A stretch of 44,753 nt of DNA, taken from positions 1 to 44,753 of the forward strand of contig SIAQ01000034.1 of assembly GCA_009697105.1 (NCBI GenBank). Direction: 5' to 3'. This stretch comes from Gemmataceae bacterium (GTDB lineage: Bacteria > Planctomycetota > Planctomycetia > Gemmatales > Gemmataceae). Shown piece by piece: positions 40,623 to 44,753 of this stretch. Within the stretch, counting starts at the first letter, position 1, and each line of letters begins with the position of its first letter. The notes beneath the pieces are model-generated. The model had not been told where the DNA came from. It did no database searches and was given only the letters and a program-made list of their open reading frames with translations. Position numbers and translations under genes: made by a program.

Positions 40623-43301
40623 ATGTTGCGCGTGGCTTTGCTTGCGTTCTCACTTCTCCTCGCCGTCACACTCTTGGCTCAGGATGTCGGCAAGACGCCC
40701 GCCAAGAAGCCGATCACGCTGCCTGGCGTCGAGGCCGACGGCGCGGTGCGCCTTCCCAATAGCTGGTCGATCAAGCCAGCGGGCAAGCAGGTCGAACTCG
40801 GCGATTTTCCCGTCGCCATCGCGCTGCATCCGTCGGGTAAGTGGGCGGCGGTGTTGCATGCGGGTTACGGCGATCACGAAATCAGCATCGTCGATTTGAC
40901 GGCGACGAAGGAACGCATCCTATCGCGCGTCATCCTCGAACAATCATTCGGCGGCCTGACCTTCTCGCCCAATGGCGCGCACCTCTACGCCGGCGGCGGG
41001 GAGTTCGATGTCGTTCATCAATTCCAGTTCGACGACGGCCTACTCTTCAAACAACGCAAGTTGCCCATCGCCGACGAGAAGTTCATCCCCGGCTCGCTCG
41101 CCATTCATCCCGACGGCAAGACGCTGTACGTCCCCGGCGCTTTCGGGCATGCCGTCGCCATCGTGCCTGTCGATGATCCGAAGAGCCGCGTTACCATCCC
41201 GCTTGGCAAGGACAGCTACCCGATCAACTGCCTGGTCGATGCCAAGGCGAATCGGCTCTACGTCAGCCTGTGGAGCAAGGCATCGGTCGCCGTCATCGAT
41301 CTGACTACGAAGAAAGTCGTAACGCACTTCAGCACCGAAAAACACCCGACCGAGATGGTCCTGACCCCCGACGGCAAGACGCTGTTCGTCGCTTGCTCCA
41401 ACTCCACGCGCGTCAGCGTCATCAACTTGAGCGATTTCAAAGGTTTGGAGACGATCAACTGCGCCCTCTACGCCACCGCGCCGAATGGCAACACACCCAA
41501 TTCGCTCAGCCTGACGCCCGACGGCAAGATCCTCTTCGTCGCCAATGCCGACAATAACAACCTCGCCCTATTCAACGTCGAAAAACCCGGCGAAACCAAG
41601 CCGCTCGGCTTCATCCCCGTCGGCATGTACCCGACCTCGGTGCGCTACAATCCCGCCGACAAACGCATCTACGTCGCCAACGGCCGCGGCACGAGCGTCA
41701 AGGCGAATCCCAAAGGCCCCGACCCAACGCTGCCGAAGAATCCCACCATCCGCGAGTACATCGCCGGCCTCTATCGCGGCACCCTTGGCATCATCGACAT
41801 GCCCAACGAAGACGACATGGCGAAGTACAGCAAACAAGCATATGCGTGCAGCCCGTTGCGCCAGAACCTCGGCGTTCAAGGACGCCCCGATGGTAGCCCC
41901 GTCCCCAATGACTTGTTGACGCAAAGCGCTGCGAGTGTTCAGGGGAAGGATGATCTCTTCGCATTGCTCGCCAAAGGAAGATCGTACTTTCTCGTCTCGG
42001 AAACCCGAGCTCTGCGAGAACCGCTCATCGAATTCGCCAAACTCAACGGGGTTAAAGATGGAAAGATCGATCGGGATCGCTTTGACCAGTTCCATAACTG
42101 GGTAGTTAGGAAGGCGGGCGTAGCACCATCTCCCATTAAATACTGCATTTACGTCGTCCGTGAGAACCGCACCTACGATCAGGTCTTCGGCGACATCAAG
42201 GAAGGCAACGGGGATCCCAATCTCTGCATCTTCCCGGAGAAGATCACGCCGAACGCCCATCGGCTCGCACGCCAATTCGTGCTGCTCGACAACTTCTACT
42301 GCGACGGCGAAGTCTCGGCGGAGGGACATGAGTGGTCGATGGGCGCTTATTGCACCGACTTCGTCAAACGCGTTTGGCCTTTGACGTATCGCGGCAGCCC
42401 GACGAAGAAGCTGAGCGTCTACCCGGCTGAAGGCAACTTCGACGAAGTCGCCCGCCCCGCCGGCGGCTATCTCTGGGACCGCTGTGCCGAGGCCAAGGTG
42501 TCGTATCGCAGCTACGGCGAGTGGGTCAATAACGGCAAGACACTCAAGGATCCCATGACCGCCCGCGTCAAAGCCCTCGAAGGCCATATCGACCCGTGGT
42601 ATCGCGGCTACGATCTCGACTATCTCGATGTCAAACGAACCGAACGCTTCCTCGATGAGCTTAAACGCTTCGAGAAGGATGGTGATATGCCCAAGATGCA
42701 GATCGTACGCCTCGGCAACGATCATACCTATGGCACGAAAGCCGGCAAGCCGACGCCGACCGCGATGGTGGCCGACAACGATCTCGCTCTGGGGCAGTTG
42801 GTCGAGGGAATTTCCAAGAGCAAATTCTGGAAGGAAACCGCGATTTTCGTCATCGAAGACGATGCGCAGAATGGCTCCGATCACGTCGACGCTCATCGCA
42901 CGGTCGCGCTGTGCATCAGCCCCTACACGCAGACGGGCAAAGTCGATTCGACGATGTACTCGACGGCGAGCATGCTGCGAACGATGGAGCTGATCCTCGG
43001 CTTGCGTCCGATGAGCCAATTCGACGCCGCCGCCACGCCGATGTACAACGCGTTCGCCAATAACGCAAACCTCGCACCGTACAACCACCTAGTACCCAAT
43101 GTGGACAGGAAAGCCGTGAACCTGGCGACGGCGTATGGCGCCAAATGGGCGGAGACGTGGGATTTCTCGAAGGAGGACGCGATCGACGATTTGATCTTCA
43201 ACGACGTGATTTGGCGTTCGGTGCGAGGCCCCGATTCGCCGATGCCGCCACCGGTGCGAGCCGCGTTCGTGTTCCCGCATTTGCCGAAGGGCGAGAAGTA
43301 G
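40623..43301 (+). CDS. Secreted beta-propeller (YVTN-type) plus phosphoesterase fusion protein
   Basis: 892 residues from ATG 40623 with a signal peptide (residues 1-19, LLAFSLLLAVTLLAQ). The N-terminal half is a YVTN/cytochrome-d1-like beta-propeller with repeated LTPDGKTLFVACSNS, LTPDGKILFVANADN and NPADKRIYVANGRG units. From about residue 505 comes a phosphoesterase of the phospholipase-C/acid-phosphatase group within the alkaline-phosphatase superfamily (CIYVVRENRTYDQVFGD, EGHEWSMGAYCTDFVKR, RLGNDHTYG, AIFVIEDDAQNGSDHVDAHR). The family hydrolyses phosphate esters outside the cytoplasm. Residues about 430-500 form an inserted segment of different composition between the two halves. Confidence 0.87.
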   Translation: MLRVALLAFSLLLAVTLLAQDVGKTPAKKPITLPGVEADGAVRLPNSWSIKPAGKQVELGDFPVAIALHPSGKWAAVLHAGYGDHEISIVDLTATKERILSRVILEQSFGGLTFSPNGAHLYAGGGEFDVVHQFQFDDGLLFKQRKLPIADEKFIPGSLAIHPDGKTLYVPGAFGHAVAIVPVDDPKSRVTIPLGKDSYPINCLVDAKANRLYVSLWSKASVAVIDLTTKKVVTHFSTEKHPTEMVLTPDGKTLFVACSNSTRVSVINLSDFKGLETINCALYATAPNGNTPNSLSLTPDGKILFVANADNNNLALFNVEKPGETKPLGFIPVGMYPTSVRYNPADKRIYVANGRGTSVKANPKGPDPTLPKNPTIREYIAGLYRGTLGIIDMPNEDDMAKYSKQAYACSPLRQNLGVQGRPDGSPVPNDLLTQSAASVQGKDDLFALLAKGRSYFLVSETRALREPLIEFAKLNGVKDGKIDRDRFDQFHNWVVRKAGVAPSPIKYCIYVVRENRTYDQVFGDIKEGNGDPNLCIFPEKITPNAHRLARQFVLLDNFYCDGEVSAEGHEWSMGAYCTDFVKRVWPLTYRGSPTKKLSVYPAEGNFDEVARPAGGYLWDRCAEAKVSYRSYGEWVNNGKTLKDPMTARVKALEGHIDPWYRGYDLDYLDVKRTERFLDELKRFEKDGDMPKMQIVRLGNDHTYGTKAGKPTPTAMVADNDLALGQLVEGISKSKFWKETAIFVIEDDAQNGSDHVDAHRTVALCISPYTQTGKVDSTMYSTASMLRTMELILGLRPMSQFDAAATPMYNAFANNANLAPYNHLVPNVDRKAVNLATAYGAKWAETWDFSKEDAIDDLIFNDVIWRSVRGPDSPMPPPVRAAFVFPHLPKGEK

Positions 43302-43319
43302 ATCGGTCGAAAAAAATTG

Positions 43320-43430
43320 AACCACAGAGACACCGAGGACACAGAGGAAATGCGAGGAATAGGAAATCGGCCTGATGACTTTTCCTTATTCTTTGTATTT
43401 TCTCTGTGTTCTCTGTGCCTCTGTGGTTAG
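43320..43430. repeat. Inverted repeat of the ACCACAGAG type (copy 3)
   Basis: ACCACAGAGACACCGAGGAC at 43321 pairs with GTTCTCTGTGCCTCTGTGGT ending at 43430. It occupies the gap between two convergent genes. Confidence 0.75.
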
Positions 43431-43437
43431 TTAGGCA

Positions 43438-44508
43438 TTAGCCGCGAGCCGGTGCTTGCAGGCCGATGTTGACGAAGCAGTGCACGTGTGGCAGGACGCG
43501 GAAGTTCCACACGAAGCCGGGGCCTTCGATGCGCCAGTAGTCCCAGCTGCCGGCGGCGGTGCCGGCGTTCTTGAAGAAGCCCAGGCTGAGCCGATCCAGC
43601 CCGCCATTACGGCGAACCAGTTCCATGACTTCATCGCCGTCTTCACGACGATATGGCGACAGCAGATCGCGCATGACCTGTTCGACAAGACGACGTTGGT
43701 CGGCAGTCAGGTCGCGGATTGCGATGCCGGGGTACGCTTGACCCAGAGCGCGGAAGCGAACCGAGCCTTCCTGTTCGTGCGGCGTCGGGTACATCTGGAT
43801 CGTTGCCGTGCGGCGTTGCGCTTCGGACAGGGCATCCCATACCGCGATTGCCGAGCGGGTTTGGAAGTTGAACACGTTGCGAGCGCTCATGCCGTCGGGC
43901 GAGTGGCCGTAGTACATGGGGCCGCCGAAGCCGGCGTTGGCTTCGGAGTTGCCGTCGCAACGAACAGTGAGGTGATGGCCGGTGAAGACCCAGGCGAACT
44001 GGTTGTCGCCGGTCGGATCGCCGAAGATGTAGGCACCGCAACGGTCGAATGCTCCGCTGCCGTCAAAGGTATTTCCGCGGCTCAGCTGGCGGTAGCCTTC
44101 TTCGCCGGAACCGATAGCGCGAAGAATTCGTTGGTTGAGTTCACGTTGCGCCGGGGTATAGGCGGCGGCGATGTTATGCGCGGAGAAAATCGCGGCGTTG
44201 TACATGCGTTTGCGAGTCGGTGCCGCGGTGGCGGTCGCGCCGTGGTTCCACGGATAGACCACGCGCTGGCGTTGCTCGGCGGTCAGGCCCTGGTAGAGTT
44301 CGCGAATTAGCGCTTCGGCCGGCTTGGCGGCGCGGGGGGCCTGAGCCGCCGGCTGCACTGTCGTGGCTTGAGCCTTGAGAATTTGTGGGACGGCTTCCAG
44401 CGCCGCCAGCGTGGCGACCGTGCCGCCCGCCGCCAGGATGAATTCACGTCGGCCGAGACCGTCCGGCGTTTCGCATTCCGGGCAGGCGATTTTGTTCTGC
44501 TCGTTCAT
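43438..44508 (-). CDS. DUF3500 domain protein with Tat-type signal
   Basis: 356 residues from ATG 44508, supported by AGGAG seven bases upstream. N-terminus: a CPECET motif (residues 9-14), then a twin-arginine signal GRREFILAAGGTVATLAALE. The body carries the DUF3500 pattern: LTAEQRQRVVYPWNH, SGEEGYRQLSRGNTF, FTGHHLTVRCDGN, FGGPMYYGHSP, and the C-terminal WDYWRIEGPGFVWNFRVLPH with HVHCFVNIG. Residues of the GHH and HVH motifs could bind a metal, but the function of DUF3500 is unknown. Exported to the periplasm. Confidence 0.88.
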   Translation of the reverse strand: MNEQNKIACPECETPDGLGRREFILAAGGTVATLAALEAVPQILKAQATTVQPAAQAPRAAKPAEALIRELYQGLTAEQRQRVVYPWNHGATATAAPTRKRMYNAAIFSAHNIAAAYTPAQRELNQRILRAIGSGEEGYRQLSRGNTFDGSGAFDRCGAYIFGDPTGDNQFAWVFTGHHLTVRCDGNSEANAGFGGPMYYGHSPDGMSARNVFNFQTRSAIAVWDALSEAQRRTATIQMYPTPHEQEGSVRFRALGQAYPGIAIRDLTADQRRLVEQVMRDLLSPYRREDGDEVMELVRRNGGLDRLSLGFFKNAGTAAGSWDYWRIEGPGFVWNFRVLPHVHCFVNIGLQAPARG

Positions 44509-44610
44509 TCCATCGCTCCTATGGGAAAAGGACAAAGGGGGGAATTTCTCTACTATCTTTGTCGAAATGTGGCCAACTGTCAAGCCGCAAGTTTATTTTG
44601 TGTGGCACCG

Positions 44611-44753
44611 CAATAGAAATGTCCCCATTTTCGTTGCATTAGAAATGTCCGCATACATTTCTCTATGCTTTCTTCTTGAACCCTTTTCGCCAGGGGTGAT
44701 TCGTGGCTGGGCGCCATGGGCTTTTTTGGGTAGTCTCGCCCTTGCCAACGGGA
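44611..44753 (-). mobile_element. End of an insertion sequence (partial)
   Basis: Two direct copies of TAGAAATGTCC-N at about 44612-44623 and 44640-44651, on the edge of a region that continues past the window. Seen from the minus strand these are GGACATTTCTA repeats directly after a coding end, the placement of terminal transposase-binding repeats. A transposase C-terminus is encoded just inward. The IS family cannot be fixed from this stub. Confidence 0.5.
44663..44752 (-). CDS. Transposase C-terminus (partial)
   Basis: The minus strand from the window edge reads PVGKGETTQKSPWRPATNHP, then WRKGFKKKA and a TAG at 44665-44663. A basic, Pro/Trp-rich C-terminus of the type PxxNHPWR is common at the ends of rve/DDE-type IS transposases, and the direct repeats just downstream support that. 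Only 29 residues are available, so the family call is tentative. Confidence 0.45.
   Translation of the reverse strand, partial: PVGKGETTQKSPWRPATNHPWRKGFKKKA

Noticed and set aside
41568..43088. 506-residue minus-strand ORF opposite the propeller-phosphoesterase gene
   Set aside because: Shadow frame; no recognisable domain, while the plus frame has clear propeller and phosphatase motifs.

Overview
This 44.75 kb window looks like chromosome from a member of the Planctomycetota, most likely a Gemmatales- or Pirellulales-type bacterium. The basis is gene content and texture rather than a marker gene: high GC, loosely packed genes, many secreted or Tat-exported proteins of planctomycete-rich families (DUF2330, DUF3500, DUF4432, Gfo/Idh/MocA, propeller-phosphoesterase), an H4MPT-type C1 gene, and many different intergenic palindromes. 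No rRNA, tRNA or CRISPR array was found.

Layout. 1-870: debris of an accessory element (an AAA ATPase with an in-frame stop and a small ORF broken by a palindrome). 951-2652: DUF350, Gly-rich protein and ATP-grasp operon resembling E. coli yjfL-yjfM-yjfC. 2880-6216: small membrane protein, LOG-family protein, then on the minus strand FhcD/Ftr and RibF. 6318-8240: peroxide defence (Tpx divergent from AhpC-AhpD). 8399-14282: SWIM-finger protein, DUF2330 protein, polytopic glycosyltransferase, DUF4432 protein and NUDIX hydrolase. 14295-16672 (minus): FtsY, PHP phosphoesterase, NusB. 16845-17175: two adjoining hairpin elements with shared termini. 17325-22057: PrpD-family protein and a large multi-PAS sensor kinase with eroded ATP-binding motifs. 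22128-29284: UDP-glucuronate decarboxylase, glucan phosphorylase, small conserved protein, Tat-exported oxidoreductase and a CobA-HemD fusion. 29534-33472: YbgC-like thioesterase, TolQ-like, TolR-like, Gly-rich membrane protein and membrane-anchored GTPase. 33575-37558 (minus): secreted repeat-type protein, a second glycosyltransferase and an orphan efflux adaptor. 37790-44508: enolase, two small membrane proteins, propeller-phosphoesterase and DUF3500 protein. 44611-44753: one end of an insertion sequence.

The best candidate for an undescribed system is 29534-33472. A proton-channel pair (TolQ/ExbB-like with the GLIGTV motif, TolR/ExbD-like with the transmembrane Asp) is encoded with overlapping stops and starts next to a two-TM Gly-linker protein, and is followed by a GTPase with one TM segment and a long, probably periplasmic, helical tail. 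This suggests a proton-driven envelope machine with a GTPase switch. The other striking feature is the density of palindromes (at least ten sequence families). Some supply the stop codons and C-terminal residues of real genes.
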